DNA from: Cloeon dipterum
Lineage: Eukaryota; Arthropoda; Insecta; Ephemeroptera; Baetidae
Length of the DNA stretch: 64,000 bases
Assembly: GCF_949628265.1 (NCBI RefSeq)
Contig: NC_088790.1
Location: forward strand, 16,868,545-16,932,544
Direction of reading: 5' to 3'
Part shown: positions 35,185 through 49,198 of the stretch, piece after piece
Position numbering within the stretch: the first letter of the stretch is position 1
Layout of the letters: the number at the start of each line of letters is the position of its first letter
Notes under the pieces: model-generated
The model's input: the letters and a program-made list of their open reading frames with translations, nothing else
Databases searched by the model: none
Told to the model about the DNA's origin: nothing
Position numbers and translations under genes: made by a program

Positions 35185-38100
35185 CTACGAAGATTTTGGT
35201 TGTCTCTTCGATGGCAACGCATCCTGACGAGCCGTTTCTCTCATGTCCATGCGGTTGCGAAGAGATATTGCCGGACTAGTGTTCTCCGCGCCGAATCTGT
35301 TCGCCACACTTGTTAGGCGGAAGTGGCAAGAGCAGCACGAGGGGATCCTGCAATTCAAGGTGACAGCGTTAAAAAATAATCATGAGCTATGATATATTAA
35401 GCCTGCAAAGTGATAAGGATCGAGCCACAACACTTGCGGTCGTCGACCAACAGGGAAATCTTGCAAGCCGCCACTTGTTTCCATTTACGGTCAATGAAAT
35501 AAGCAAAAGAAAGTGACGAACATTTTGTTCATCGGAATCATTCGGTCACTCGCGCGCCCGAATTATTCAACGCGCTTTTCTTCAAAAATTTTTACGTCCC
35601 ATTCCAGTTTTTCGGGTATTTTATTTTTTAATGGACTAAGTAGCATCCTGCTTCAAGCCTTTAAAATACATATCATGTGATACTGTCTAAACCCTTAAAA
35701 CTCGAATTCATCAACTGAAATCCCAGTCGTTGCCTAAATTATTTTGACTATGATTTTTTTTCTTTTGTATTTTTTTAGGATTTTTAAAGATTTGAAGTTA
35801 AAAAATTACGGCTTTGAACGGGTAAACTAAAATGCTTGTCCATGCAGAAAATCTCGTTTACCTGAATGAATCAGTGAGCGGCCTTCCATTTTCGCTAATA
35901 GACACGAGCTTCCTGTAGATGTATTTCTGTCTGCACGACGTCTTATAACCGATGGGCAGGCTCTCGCTCAGCGTACAAGGTTGTTCTTTTCTGATGAACA
36001 AAAAATAAATCATTGCAAAACAGGAATGACAAGGCGTGCGTTTAACCTACATGCACTTCTCGACGCGGATGCCCTGCACATTTTCAGGCTGGTTGATGAT
36101 GTAGAGCCACTTGTCCTCCTTATTCTGGGCCAATTTCGGATAAGCAACATGCTCCTGAAAGCAAATATTATTTAAGTTCCAGTCCAATACAACTGGTTTG
36201 TCGAGTCGACTCACCATCGAAGGGCAAATTGGAGTTTCGTCTGAAGAGTCGATCCGCTGAGACACGGAGATTGTCGACACCTGCAATTTATTTTTTGCAA
36301 TTAAAAATTGAAAGCGATGTTTTAAGCTGGGTGTAACTCACGTCATCCTGCCCGAAGAGACCTTTGATCATTTTTTCGCTCTTCAGCAGCTGTGAAATGT
36401 AATCTCTGTAATCAGAACAAGTACACGCTTGAGCACTCAGACCGAGGAATGATTTCTTTTTTATTTTACTTTGGATAATTGTCTGGCTCCTCGCAGTAAG
36501 TAGAGCCATCGGCGCAGCTGGGTGTTCGCTCTGAGCTCGGCACGAAAGGTATGAAGCTCGGCGTTCTGTCAATAACACCACTCTCCGAAAAATAGGTAGT
36601 TCTATTTTTGAGCGAGTTGTGCATGGGCCCAGGGAAGATCACCCGCGAAGAAGGTTCCTGTAAAACAGTTGTAAAAAGTTATTACCAGACCTAATTTTTA
36701 CTTAATTAGATAAGAAGCTACAATTTTTGTTATTATGGATACTTTTGTTTTGCTTAAAGTCTCATTGGAATGGAATAAAAAGGAAGAAGCACCCAGAACT
36801 ATCAGACAAGGTGCAAAAAGGCTATGAGTTGTTATTTTAAACGCCCATATTGGACCTTAATTTTAATAATGTTTCAGCAAGCAACTTGGCAAAAATTGCG
36901 GTAACGAAGTGGCGAGAAAAAATCTATGATCACTTTGGGAGTTGTATTACACATTCATCACAACGTCATTTAACTTGAAACGCTGCCAAACGCGTGTGTT
37001 GACGAAGCTGCAGGTCACTCACCTTATCGCCGGACTTTGGTTGAGGATCAGGGTAATCAGGTCGGCCTGACCTTTCCTCAATCGCGGTGTCGACCATTGA
37101 CGCATTGCAGCCTATCTTGACAGTGTCTTGCGGTCGAGCGCGCAGAGCCTGCGGAACCTGGAAATTGCATATGGATGCGGATGTTAGCGCAAAATTTGCT
37201 TAACTCTTTACATTTAATTAAAATACGACAGTCCAGCTTTTGTTTTTCAAAACAGCGCTCTTTTGTGAATGAGTGAGTCACGTATTATAGCGCCCGGAGA
37301 TGATGTAATGATATTGCGTGAACATATCCTGCGGTGCTAATGATTTCAAGTTAGTACAACCTTTGCTTCTATTACGTATTGACCGTATTAACAAGTCGCG
37401 TAACTTCCTTGAGCCTTAGATATACGCATAATGTAATAAAATATATATAGAATCAGCTCGATGGCATTAAATGAAAAATGACTTTCTGAAGCTAGTACCA
37501 GGCCGCTTGATAGATACTATCGTGAGAATAATCCTACTGTAAGTTGCAAGTTGCTCAATTATTATTCTACTACCATACAATCTTCCTCTCCTCTGCACGC
37601 ATTGAGTGTCGTCAAGGGCGCGTCTGCCGCACAATCAGTTTTTATTTTGTATATAAGGATTAATTACTTAATTACGTGAGCGTTTCCAGCACTTCCGTTG
37701 TTTTATTCATGCACGCGCAGTGCAGAATTAAATTAAATCAAACAAGTGCAGCACCGGATGCGCGCGCCAAGAGATCGGCAATTCAATTAAAAAACCTTGC
37801 AAAAGCGGTCGGCAGTGGAGAACGAGGAAAAACTGAAAATTAATAAAACTAGTCTCGCCCACTTGATGCCGGCATCGAAAGATCATGTTTGTTTTACACT
37901 GATGTACTCGGCGCACCGGAGACTCAGGTGAAAGTAGACCCAAGAGGTGCGAGCGCCAGCCAGCCAGCGGCTCGAAATCCTCTGCGAGCGAGCGAGCGAG
38001 CGCTTCTGTTAAAGTGCATACACATGCATTGCACGTGTTTTGAGTAGGAGAAGAAGATGAAGAAGGAGCAAACGGCAAAATTGCGATGAGGCTAGTTTAT

Positions 38101-38305
38101 TGCAACAATCTCTACTTAATAGGATAGAAAAACCTAGAAAGAGTGTCACGCTTGGAAACGTGAAATCTACGCGAATTTTAATTTAAATTATGACTTAATT
38201 AATATATTCCGTTATTAGATTTGAAACTCAACAACAAGAGAGAAAAATTAAAAAAATTGTACTCACCGAGAGGGCTAGGAAAAAGTAGAAATATGAGACG
38301 AACAT
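35185..38305 (-). CDS. spz: Spätzle-family cystine-knot cytokine (Toll ligand precursor)
   Basis: Eight exons join in frame to 295 aa: 38267-38305, 37023-37157, 36470-36657, 36342-36405, 36215-36280, 36051-36154, 35862-35990, 35185-35347. Residues 1-13 and the next few form a signal peptide (MFVSYFYFFLALS). The prodomain includes CADGSTYCEEPDNYPKDYI. A likely activation site is SVSQR/ID at residues 147-153, in the same relation to the knot as the fly SPE site. The C-terminal domain has the seven cysteines expected (161, 198, 204, 218, 246, 247, 249), with VAYPKLAQNK, YIINQPENVQGIRVEKC, GYKTSCRQKYIYRKL and IPSCCSC. Family knowledge: the cleaved dimer binds Toll in development and immunity. It ends with about 46 residues after the knot. 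Family certain; orthology to Spz1 is likely but inferred. Confidence 0.92.
37984..38002. repeat. GCGA microsatellite in the first spätzle intron
   Basis: GCGAGCGAGCGAGCGAGCG, a tetranucleotide array of nearly five units. Confidence 0.8.
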
Positions 38306-38457
38306 GGTGCAGGCGGAAGGCGAGCGGCCCGAAATCGAAACACGACGGACAATTGAAAATGCAACGAGATCTGCGCGAGTGCGTGTGATCGTGTAGAAAG
38401 TCCGTCTTCGACTAAGTGGACGATTTGCTTTTGAGCTCGGAGTAGGAGCGAGTGTCC

Positions 38458-38485
38458 TGAGTTCGCGCCAGGTGCCGCCTTTTAT
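38458..38485 (-). promoter_or_regulatory. Core promoter of the spätzle gene
   Basis: On the gene strand ATAAAAGG (38485-38478) is followed 28 nt later by an initiator-like CTCAGG with its A at 38458. That leaves a 5' leader of about 150 nt before the ATG at 38305. The spacing is right for TATA/Inr. This is sequence evidence only. Confidence 0.5.
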
Positions 38486-38489
38486 TTCT

Positions 38490-41400
38490 TCGCGGCAGAT
38501 AAATTAATTGCTGACCGACCACATCCCAGACGTCAAACACCATACGCGCGCGCCGGGATCGTGATAAAATTGTAACCATGCACGAAAGCCTGTACACTAA
38601 AACCTGTCTTCAGGGATTTTAAGTCCCAACCTCCAAACCCAGGATTCCCCGAGAACGCAATTCAAAACATGCGCGTATATTGTTAAGATTTATGACAGCC
38701 GAGAATCTGTGCAGACAAAACTAACGCCAATGTTACGGACGCGCATCTGAGTGCCTGTGGTCAACTGTTTTTTTGAACCCACATGGTAATCACGTACACC
38801 CGGCGCGTGAATTTTGTTGTTCTTTTGGGTAACCACTTGCAGGAGAAATTTGGTTTCTGGAACCTTCTTAATTGAACATTTTCCGGTGGCTTGGAATTTT
38901 TTTAGCGAAATGGAGAACTCACATAAGTTCTTTATATTTCGACAAGATTATTTTCAGTCAGTCGAAATGCTGCTTATCAAGCAGTCTGCATCCAACGAGA
39001 TTTTGTCCTGAGCTGTCACTGTTCATCTAAAATATCATCCAGTGACGCCGGTCTTTATTTTGTAGAATTTCGAATACCATTTAATTTTAACGGTATTATT
39101 TTATGCATATTAAAACAGGTGGATTTTTAACGTATGCGTGGAGAAGCAAAATTTTGTGTCCATAGTCTTATAGTTTACATAGCACATAACTGTCCAAGGA
39201 ATATTATTATAGTATACTTAAATGCATATTAAAGTTAAATTATCTAAAAATAAAATCAACAAAACTGAATTTGATTGGTTTTCAACACCAGTTCAACGTG
39301 TCAAATCAACGAAAAACTGTACCATTTTTCTTAACTGGCACCAATAAATTTTAAAATTGGTAAAATCATAAATAAATAGTAGATCCAAATAGCAAATCAA
39401 AAAATACTTCAAGCTGTTGGCAAATTTTTAATAATTAATTTAGTCCTAGGAAAATAATAGTATTGGAATTAAAAGTCAAGCAAATAATTCGGTAAATTCG
39501 CTTGTATTTGGAATGTTTAAAAAACAAATAGATACAATGAGTCCGTGAAATTTTGCCAGGAGTGAAATCTAAGAAATTGCGAACCAACAGCCAAAGCCTG
39601 CACTCAAGATTCCGTGCAGGCGCGACTCACTTACATTGACATTTAGCCCGCGGTGGCAATTTCCGTGGAATCCGCTCACCTGACTTTACAAAAAACTCAA
39701 GAAACGGACGTCTTGGTCGCATAAGATAATGCTGAACGCACGAGCAGTGCAAACCTGATAAATCCCGATCCAGCAGCCCGTGTGATAAAGAGTTTTTAAA
39801 TTAGCACTTCTGCAGTCGCTACCGCGAAATATTTTTTTATCGCGTGCGTGGAATTATAATATCAGCCGAGCGCCAGGCTGTCTGCCAAGAGCTGAACCAT
39901 TTACCAACCTGATCCAAACACACAGTTGGATAATTGGTTTGGAATAGCATCGAATAAAATAAACACGCCTTCTTAATTTCTAGTTGACCTAGAACAGGCA
40001 GCAATTTTAAAACTAATTTTCGGTATCCAGTTGTTGCTAAATCAGTGCAGAAAATTTATGACGAGTCAAACAAGAAAATAAATTATTTGAGAAAAATAAT
40101 TGACATTGGAAACGTATCCAATATTCCGAAAAGATCATTGAATTTTCCACTATAATCGATTTAAGAATTTCAGTTCTGGCCAAACGCTCAATGGCTTAAT
40201 TTCATATTAAAACACGCTCTCATTCAATAAGGAGGATTTTCGACAAAATATTTTAAGTAGCTTTTCGAATATAACAAAATAATTTTAGCGATAAAAATGC
40301 AGTTTCCAGCAGTGTGTAAGGCGTATGTGAGTGCGAATTTTTAATTACTCTTCTAGTATAGGCCCATGCCGGCATTGCCCTCCTGGGTAAAGTCTTAACG
40401 AGATGTTTGCCAGGTATGCTGCCTTTTTCACATATATATTTTATATAATTTTGACGCCTTTTTAATAACATGAATGCATTGGCCTAATAGAGTGAGAATA
40501 AACAATAAGCCTCTATATATAAACAATTATTGTTAATAATTGTCCCCTAACCTAGGATTTTCAGTAATTTAATTTGTTCATATATTTGAAAAATTATTTG
40601 TGAGCCGCAATTACTGAACACAAACAGAATACAAAACTTCAGATGCTGAATAATCTATAAAACAATCCGCACAATAAAAAAAATGAAAAATGCAGCGTAA
40701 CAATTACAGCCGTAAAATACGTGTGTTAGTAAACCACAAGCAGACCGTAGATAAAGAGAGCCAGGAAATCCTATTATTTTCAGCAATCATCCAAAGATCC
40801 TGGAGAGATCTGCATCGCCCAGACCCAGAAACAAATTGGTCGTAATCGCATGAGCACATTTTATAATGGTTTTTAAAACTGCTAACCTTTCCTTGTAGGT
40901 ATCGCGTATCGCTGACGTCATAGAAATATTTATTAATGGATCTGAAGATTGCAGCATGGAGCACCGGGGTTTAAAAATAGTCGCGGAGCGAAGACTTTCC
41001 TTATTATCATTGCTTGTGTGGGTCAGCGTCAGCACACCTGAACCAGGCAAAAAAATCAGGAAAAGTGAATGTTTTGACGTCAAGAATTCAGAGTCGCCGA
41101 CCTGTTACGCTATATAGTCGAGTTAATCGCGCGACACAGCAGAATGGGAATCCAAATGAAAATATCGTGTAATGTAATGTCATGTCAGCGTGCCCTGCCC
41201 ACGCAAATGGACCTACGCGGATTAATTGCGAGGCAACAAAACGAGGCAGGGAATCCTGTGCTCGTTGCGCCAGTGACGTCTTCTCTTAACAAAAGACATG
41301 CTAATTAGTAAAAAATCCCCGTGGGGTTTTTCTGCAGAGTTTGGGTTTTATCAGTGTGTTGTTAAATGAAGAAATGGAAATAGGACAATGGGTATTAATT

Positions 41401-43784
41401 GAAGGTAAGACGTGCGTGGGCTCACGTTAGCAGACATAGGTATAGCGGTCGGTTTACCACTATCACGTGAGTCTGGACGGATTAAATAACAACATTTTTC
41501 GTGTTTCCGTCAGTCAACAGCCGTAATAAGTTTTTAAAAATGTCATCACTAAAAAAGGCTCCTGATAATTTACCAGCCTTTGCTGAGTGATGTCTGGCTG
41601 TTGTTCTATTCAGAAGCTATCTTTTGAAACTATTTAAAAGTTTTTCTCAGGCACAAACAGAGCCAGCAGTAAATTTCAATGTCAAAGGTGCTCTCCAGTC
41701 GGAGGATTGCTAATCGGCGGGGTTTCCCAAGTCTGCTCTGCGCGCCCGAACCCAATTCTCATCTGGAGATTAATATCGTAAATGCCGACCAAACACGATG
41801 CTAGCAGCACTTGAATGCCAAGTTAGTATATACACTTTCAAAATTATGCCAAATTAAACAAGGTGCGCATCTCTCAAGAAAGGGTGACGAAGTTCATATA
41901 TCATGGCTTGCTGTAACAACGAGGGAATCCCAGCAGTAAAATATTCAAGTTTGGCGTACTACAGCGGCGGCCTTGACTCTGCAATGCTTTTGCCCGCTCA
42001 GTTTGCAACATTAAGAACCGTTAACAGCTCGCTTGATATTCAGAGCGATTTAAGCGCGATTCATTGTCAATCGAAGGATGCGGAGAAATAATAGACGGGT
42101 ATTTGCAGTGTTTTTCAAAATTTTTTATTTTCTTTGTGACACCAAGTAAAATGTTATAATAAAATTAATGTGAAATAATTAAATGTAAGACTGACGTAAT
42201 AAACAGCAATTATTATAACTTCGTAAATAACTGAAGTAAAGATTTCGTTAATAATACTCTTCATTGTTTAATGCTTGCAACGTAACCGCAAAAGCGCTTT
42301 ACTAAAGCTAGTTTACCGCCCAAATGGTATTTTTTAAGTTTATTTTCACGTTTTTAAATTTCTCTAAAACTTTTCGCATCTGCAACATTTTGCTACTGTA
42401 AGATAAAAAGATTTTAGAAAGCAGTGCTGGCGTGAAAACTTTTGTTAAATACACCGTTTTCTTAATACAACTTTCGAGTGCACTCGAGGAATGTCAATAA
42501 TTGATGAGAACAAAATGACACGCAATTACGTCTGAAAATTTGTAATACTTTTTAGCACTTAGTTTTACAGAAGACTGGATGTATTGCGCTCGTGTACATG
42601 AATTAGACCAAAATTTACACAACAGTTTCAATATTCACGCATTCCATGCCAAAATTTAGCACATTTTAGTTCCTGAGTTGCGCGATGGAAAATCACATTT
42701 TATCATGTAAATGAATTTGCGTCGTGTTCACGCATTACAAATTTCAATGCGACGATGAAAAGTGAACCAGGGAATGCGTGATGGCCTTTTCTATCTAAAT
42801 AAATAGTTCGTTGGTGCTAGATAGAATTAATGTATAGCTATTTTGAATATTTTACAATAAATATTCATTGATCATGGATTGTCTCCTCTCGAAAAAACAC
42901 AACTACTGCTTCTCCTCCTATATTACTTGGGGTCTGCAAAAACATCAAGTGGCTGAACAGCGTCGATTCTCAAAGTGACAAGAAGATTTCAGTCGAACCG
43001 AACTGATCTTAAAGTATACACACATATTTGTACGAACCAAGCACCGCGATTTGAATACAGACGACAGACGTTAAAAGCTAATCAGGGGGCTGCACCGGTA
43101 TAGCTGTGGATTTGAGAAAATTCGGAGTCAGCAGCAAGAACGATTTGTCTAAAAAACATGGCAAAATGCGAGAGAGAGAATGTCTTGTCACTTGAAAATT
43201 ATCTCCAATTGAGGGAATCGTCAAAATTGGCTCTTACTCGATTAAAATTTGAAAGACGGCAAAGTTTCTTTACAAAGTTTGTTTAAACCCCGCGCAGGTG
43301 TCTCCCAAAAATCCTGCCACCAACTTTATAGTATAACCAGATCTGTTCTACAGTCTAGGGACTCGACCCATTCTTCTAATCGAGACAACATTTTTGGCTA
43401 GTAGCCAAAATTCGTATCAACAACACTTTGTTTGTGTATAATCAAAAGATAATAATTAATTAGCGAGTGCGTAGCAGAGTTCCAGTTCAATTTTTGGGCC
43501 CGACGACGGAGCCGCAGCAAAAATCAAAATTTCGAACTATCAAATGGGAGTGCAACAATTTTCAACCTCTGCGCGCCGCTCGCGAGACAATAGAATGATC
43601 CTGTTTCGCCTATTCAACAAATATGCAGCACACCTTTTGTAATATTGATTCACAGAAACCGCCGTGCGTTCTCGTCTCTCTTTTCATAAATAGTTCGTTC
43701 TCTTGAGCATCTCGTTTGTAAGTGTAACATTATGCGCGCGTTATTTTACCAGGCAGGGATGTGTTAGTAAAATGAGTTTCAATC
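38490..43784. other. Gene-free intergenic region between spätzle and the CDK14-like kinase
   Basis: About 5.3 kb without a supported gene. It is mainly AT-rich. Short frames (40704-40964, 41903-42091 and others) show no domain. It has scattered NF-kappaB-like motifs (41719-41728, 41923-41931) and a short tandem repeat just inside the 3' part of the neighbouring kinase gene. It probably holds regulatory DNA for spätzle. Confidence 0.5.
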
Positions 43785-46700
43785 TTAGTCACAGTAAGAG
43801 GAAGAGGCTGCCTTGGACTTGTTCCACCACGGCCGTTCTGCACCCAACACAACGCCTTCCACGGAGAAGACCGAGGCTTCTGAAAATTGTTTTCACCATC
43901 GTTTACTTTACACCACGGTAATTGATATTTGCGACGTCAAACAAAGCAGGAAAGCAATAAATATTGTCAAACAGAGCAGGAAAGCAATAAATATTTTCAA
44001 ACTTTAAAAAAGGCGGAAAACAAACTTTCATCCAGATGGATTTTCCACGCAGACAAAGTTTGTAGAATTTCGTGAATGACGTAAAACCAATCACACAAAT
44101 AAACTTAATAATGAATAATGGCGTTTACGTTTCCACTTTCCTGCTACAAATTAAATTTAGGTTCTTGCAGTCATAAAAGCAATAAAAGCACTGAGCACGC
44201 GTGAACCCCAAAGCCAGCAAATTTTACTCACGGCTGGGGCTTCATTTTTTTAATACCAAATGCAAATAAATTAAACTTCTATTTTAAATAAAAAAAAGTT
44301 CAAGCACTCACCATCAGGCAGCTCATGAAGTTTCTTGGGTAGCGAGGCAAAGTACGGGTGTCGTAATGCTCTGTCAGCACTGATCCTCCGCTCGGGATTG
44401 AGTTGCAAGAGCGAGCAGGCCATGCTCTCCCCTTCCGAGGCGTCGTGTAGCCGAGGGAATACCCGACCCAGTCGTTGCGGCTGGTAGTAGCACAGTTTGT
44501 GAGGCACATAGCCAGGCAAGCTGCTTACACCTGGCCATGTGTCGTCGGTTGGAGTGCCTAGAACCTGACAGGAGATGCGACAAATTAGCCTTCATTGTTC
44601 TTAAGAAAATTACGGAATGAAGGGGATTTAAATACTACCAATTGATTTCAGCTCCAGTGAAAACAATCGGCAAAGTCAAGCTTTAAAGTTTTCTTACAAT
44701 TAGCCTAATTGATAAAATTTAAATGAAGATTGTTACGTTGTAATGATGTATAAATTCGAATTTTTCCCGCACAGGAATTTATATAACATAGCCTAAGCCA
44801 GCAGCATATTTTTTAAATGTTACCCAGATAAATAAAATCACTTTTCACCCAATATTCAGATTTTAATTTTGTAATGCACATCGTATATTAATCCAGAATA
44901 TGATTAGTACAAAAATGATCCAGACTTATGACATGGTTTAACCATTAATTGCGTGATTGCGTGTTCAGTTCACAGTTGAATCATTAACAAATAAACCATT
45001 ATTATTTCCAGTGCGTGATCAGCTCTTTCTTTAAAAGCTTTAAAAGTGCCTTCCAATATTTAATTAAATGATTTAAATTATATTATGAGAGGTAAAGCAA
45101 TTATGATAGGTATGGCAATGCGTTTAGATAAAAAATTAATCGCATTAATGAGGAATTGGTAATGAAATTTTAATTTACCTTCATTTCTTTGAATCCCTTT
45201 TGGTACATTTTCCTAATTTTTATTTTACTATAAATTGATTTAAGAAAATATTAACTTGCATTTTTTAGTATTTATGAAGAAATTAACCAACAAAAACCGC
45301 GAAAATTTTCAATAAAATTATCAACCAACTAACTATTCTAATTCTATTAAGTTTTCTAATAAACGGCGACAGTAAAATTTCTTGGCAGCACTTCAATCAT
45401 AAAAATTACCTTGAATATTTTGTCAAGCTGGTCCGAGGCGTCACGCACTCCAGGGAAGGCCGGCACTCCGGTGAGCATCTCAAGATGAATGCAACCGACT
45501 CCCCACATGTCCAGGGATGTCGAGTAGTGCGTGGAGCCGAGAAGCACGTCGGGAGGTCGGTACCACAGGGTAACCACCTCATGCGAGTACGTGTGGCTTG
45601 GCACACTCTTGGCACGGGCGAGACCTACAACAGACGATCGTTGGCATTGTGCCTCCAGATTCAAATCAGAAATCGTACCAAAATCGGCGAGCTTCAATTC
45701 GCCAATTTCGCTGATAAGAAGATTTTGCGGCTTAACATCACGATGAAGGACTCTTCGTTTGTGGCAATAATTCAGCCCTCGCAGCAACTGGAAAAGAAAG
45801 AGCTGCGTGTTCTTCGTACTCAGGCCTCCAGGGTGGCGTTCCATATATTGACTCAAGTCCGTGTGCTGAAACGTAAGTATGGCATTTCAAACAAAGAAAA
45901 ATAATTAATCATAATGATAGGTGAGGCAGGCAGATATTATGACAAAATGGTCCCTCTCTCTGATGTTGTAAATTCTAAAGCAAACTTGTGGTCAATTAAA
46001 TCATTGTAAGGCTGGGGCGTAGAATGAATAACTAATCTGAGTTAAAAGATTTGAAGCGTACCATTTACACGACATTTGTGGATGTAATGTTGACAATAAA
46101 CTAAACTTTCTTAAAATGGTTCCCCCTCAAATCACAAATTTGTCGAAATCATATATGATAAATTAACGACCATTTCTTTGTAACTCAGCACTGAGAATTT
46201 TATATAGGATTTGATAAGGTAAGAATAAAAAAATATTTATCTGAGGGAACACGGTTTAAAATACAACATGAAGGTTTGACAGTTAATTTGGGTGTACATA
46301 AAAATGAACAAAAATTCTGGTGTCTGACATGATATTCTCGTTCAACTTGATAGCCATTCAACATTTTTCATCTTTGTCGAAGAAGACGTTTTGGGACAAT
46401 TTTGGTGCTTAAATTGGACAAAAAATCTTTACTATGAGAGATTAATTTTTCCCATAGATTATTCTCACCTTGAAGAGAAAAATCGACCCATGCAAAACTT
46501 ATAAATTTTCAAGTCAGGAACACTTGAATATTTCGGTCCAAAAAAATCGTGGAATACTAGGAGATAAACTTATTTAACACTCCAGTCTTATTATTTTCAT
46601 TTAAAGTCGTAGATAGAAAAATGCAGGGAATTGTTGAAAGGGATAATACAATAATTCATTAAATGATGATAATGTCATTTAGAGTTAGTATATTGGACAA

Positions 46701-48977
46701 ATTTTCTATTAGTTTAAAAAAACTGGTGAAAATTTATGATTGTCTGACAAAGTGTTCAATATAAAGTATCATGCGACACTTACAACATATTCAAAGACAA
46801 AGGTGAGGGTTTCTCTGGTATGAATGATGTCGTGCAAGGTCACAATATTCGAGTGCTTCAGACCCTTGAGTAAAGATGCTTCTCTTATGGCTGTAAAAGG
46901 AGCACCTTCCTCTTCTTGCAAACGGATCTCCTTAAGAGCTACTGGCTGACCAGTTAAACTGTGGAAATGAGTCACTTGTCAGTGGAGACATATTCTCTGA
47001 TCCTGTTAACAGAGATTGAGGTGACAAAAACAACAACTTACTTGCTATAACCCTTGAACACAGTTGCGTAAGATCCTTCCCCGAGTTGCTCTAGTTTGAC
47101 GTAAGCATCCGCTCGACCAAACGGCGAGTCCCCCTAAATAATCGATTAATTTTTGCAGTTGGGTTACTCAGTAGGACACTCACGCCAAAAGCTGAATACC
47201 GCTTTGTGGAGCTAGCGGACCTGTTAAGGAAGACCTCAGATTTTGGTCTCGGCGGCTTTTTCGGTCTCATAATCACTTTCGCCTCCTCTCGTACATCGTC
47301 GTCTAACAACTTTGAGTCGCTGGACACAGATAGCTGGCGACGGACGCGATCGCGGTCGCCAAGTGGCCACTCTGAAACAATTGACATCAATGCAATTCAT
47401 CAGATCATTTAAACATATTATCAGCTATCCTTCAAAAAAATACAAAATTATGAAAACAGTAACAAATTAACATAATGTTTTCAAATTTAGTGAAAAATTT
47501 TAATTCAATAAAATAGGGCTGCAGTTGAGAGCCAAAACTAGAAGGCATAAATAAAAAGACGAATTTCAACGAAGAATATCTGGATTTTTTTGAACGAGCG
47601 TACCCTTGTGCTCTACCTTAAATGAATTAAAAATTAATTTTCATTATCTCCCTTCCTCTCTTTTTGAATAAAATTGAATTTGTGAATGATCCTTTTTTAT
47701 TAAATTTACAGTCCTTTAGGGAGGTAGTTGGAAAGTATTCCGTGTGCTCACCACAGTGGAGTGAATCCTTATCACAGTGCTGGTGGGGAATATTGCCATT
47801 TGGCTCGATTCGGTCGAGGAATTCGTCCGAGTAAGTGTTGTAGGGCATTTTGTTTCTCGTCCACTTGTCCTGATGTTCACTCTCCAGCTCGCAGTTGGCG
47901 ATACCTTGAAACACACGAGTCCAATTTGAGAATAAGAGAATTCTGGGCAGTGACATTATTTTATCTCGCGTGCGTACATTATTTTCGGCCTGAAGAATTT
48001 ATAGTTACACACCTTTTGATAAACTCATTTGCGAACTTTTCCGTTACTAACGCAAACAATTGTAAATTCAAGTGACAAAATTTTGACAGCCTTTATCTGT
48101 TCTTGAAATAGTTTGACTGCAAAGATCCTCCGCTTTGGTTCGCTTGCTATTTAATTATTGCAAACGGCGTCGAATTTCTGGGGAAACACACGCAAGCGCT
48201 TATTTATTCTCAAAGATTGCCAAGCTCAAATCGAGAGAATATGCACACTATTTTTGTACACACACGCTGCAAACTCACTTAGTCTGCCAAAACTGTGGCT
48301 CAGCCTCTTCTTGAGTCTTTGGACCCGACTCATAGAGCCCTTCTTCTCCCTCATCACCACTCCTGAAAAATGACAAATTATTACAAATTTCACATGAATA
48401 TTAATGATGAAATATTCAGTTGAATAAAGGGACAATTATATATTATTATAGTTTTACTGCATGTGTGCAGTTTGACGGAGTTGCTCGAGTTGTGTAATAA
48501 AAATGCTGATCAATATCATAATACGAGCGGTGGTTCGCCAGCATTTCAACCTGAACGGAATTCCGATGACACAACACACATTAATTTCTCGAGATAAAAA
48601 AATATATGACGAGCTTTTGCCCTTTAAATGCCATCCCGAAACCACCCTCATAAATATGTTCACCTCAAGAGAACCACCCCTTGGAATGACAAAGTAAAGG
48701 TCCACACCCAACCCTTCCTGCCACTTAATAGCATTTTAATGTGGCACTCACGCACATTAAAAATTAACCAAACAAAGGCGTCGAACCCGTGTCGGACGTC
48801 CGCAGAATCCGTTCATCGACACTTTCAAGAGTCGAAAAGCTTATTTGCATCAGTGAAACGCAATTTAAAAATTTTTGACTCCGCCTCCGGAGGCAGCAAA
48901 GGGGTGTGCACCCCCATAGGAACCGTGGAGAACTTACCATCCTTGTTTTTGTTGGTGCTCGACGTCTGGAAAAACAT
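43785..48977 (-). CDS. Eip63E: PFTAIRE-type cyclin-dependent kinase (CDK14 / Eip63E-like)
   Basis: Ten exons join in frame to 493 aa: 48938-48977, 48279-48362, 47752-47904, 47184-47371, 47042-47133, 46784-46958, 45679-45865, 45410-45624, 44312-44564, 43785-43879. The N-terminal half is basic and Ser-rich, with [17 protein letters not shown]. Kinase landmarks: glycine loop GEGSYATV (173-180), Lys195 in VALKEIRL, the cyclin helix PFTAIRE (206-212), HRDVKPQN (Asp287), DFG (305-307), [12 protein letters not shown] and DMWGVGCI. The tail [12 protein letters not shown] resembles the CDK14 end. Family knowledge: these kinases bind cyclin Y at the membrane and act in Wnt signalling and development. 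A 54-nt intron (45625-45678) sits right after DFG. No key residue is missing. CDK14 versus CDK15 split is not meaningful in insects with one copy. Confidence 0.93.
43936..43995 (+). repeat. Tandem 30-bp repeat, two units
   Basis: Two adjacent 30-bp units differ at one base. Each contains AGCAGGAAAGCAATAAATAT. A partial third unit (TCAAAC) follows. It lies in the last intron of the kinase gene. Confidence 0.85.
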
Positions 48978-49198
48978 CTCGGATTCGCCCCTCGAACCAG
49001 GGTCGATTCGGGGTCAAAGGGGACGCGGGGCCTTCCTGGAGGCCTGAACGTACTGGCGGAGGCGGCACGGTCCGCAGGGCCGCTCGTCGCCTCACGATAT
49101 AGCCGAAAACATGACCAACTAACTGCAGCCTCTGCCTACTCAATTTCGGCCATTTCTGGTCTCAATCAAACATTCAAGTGCTCAGGTAGAAAGAGAAG

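Noticed and set aside
41903..42091. 62-codon frame in intergenic DNA
   Set aside because: No domain, no splice context, and lies in sequence without other coding signs.
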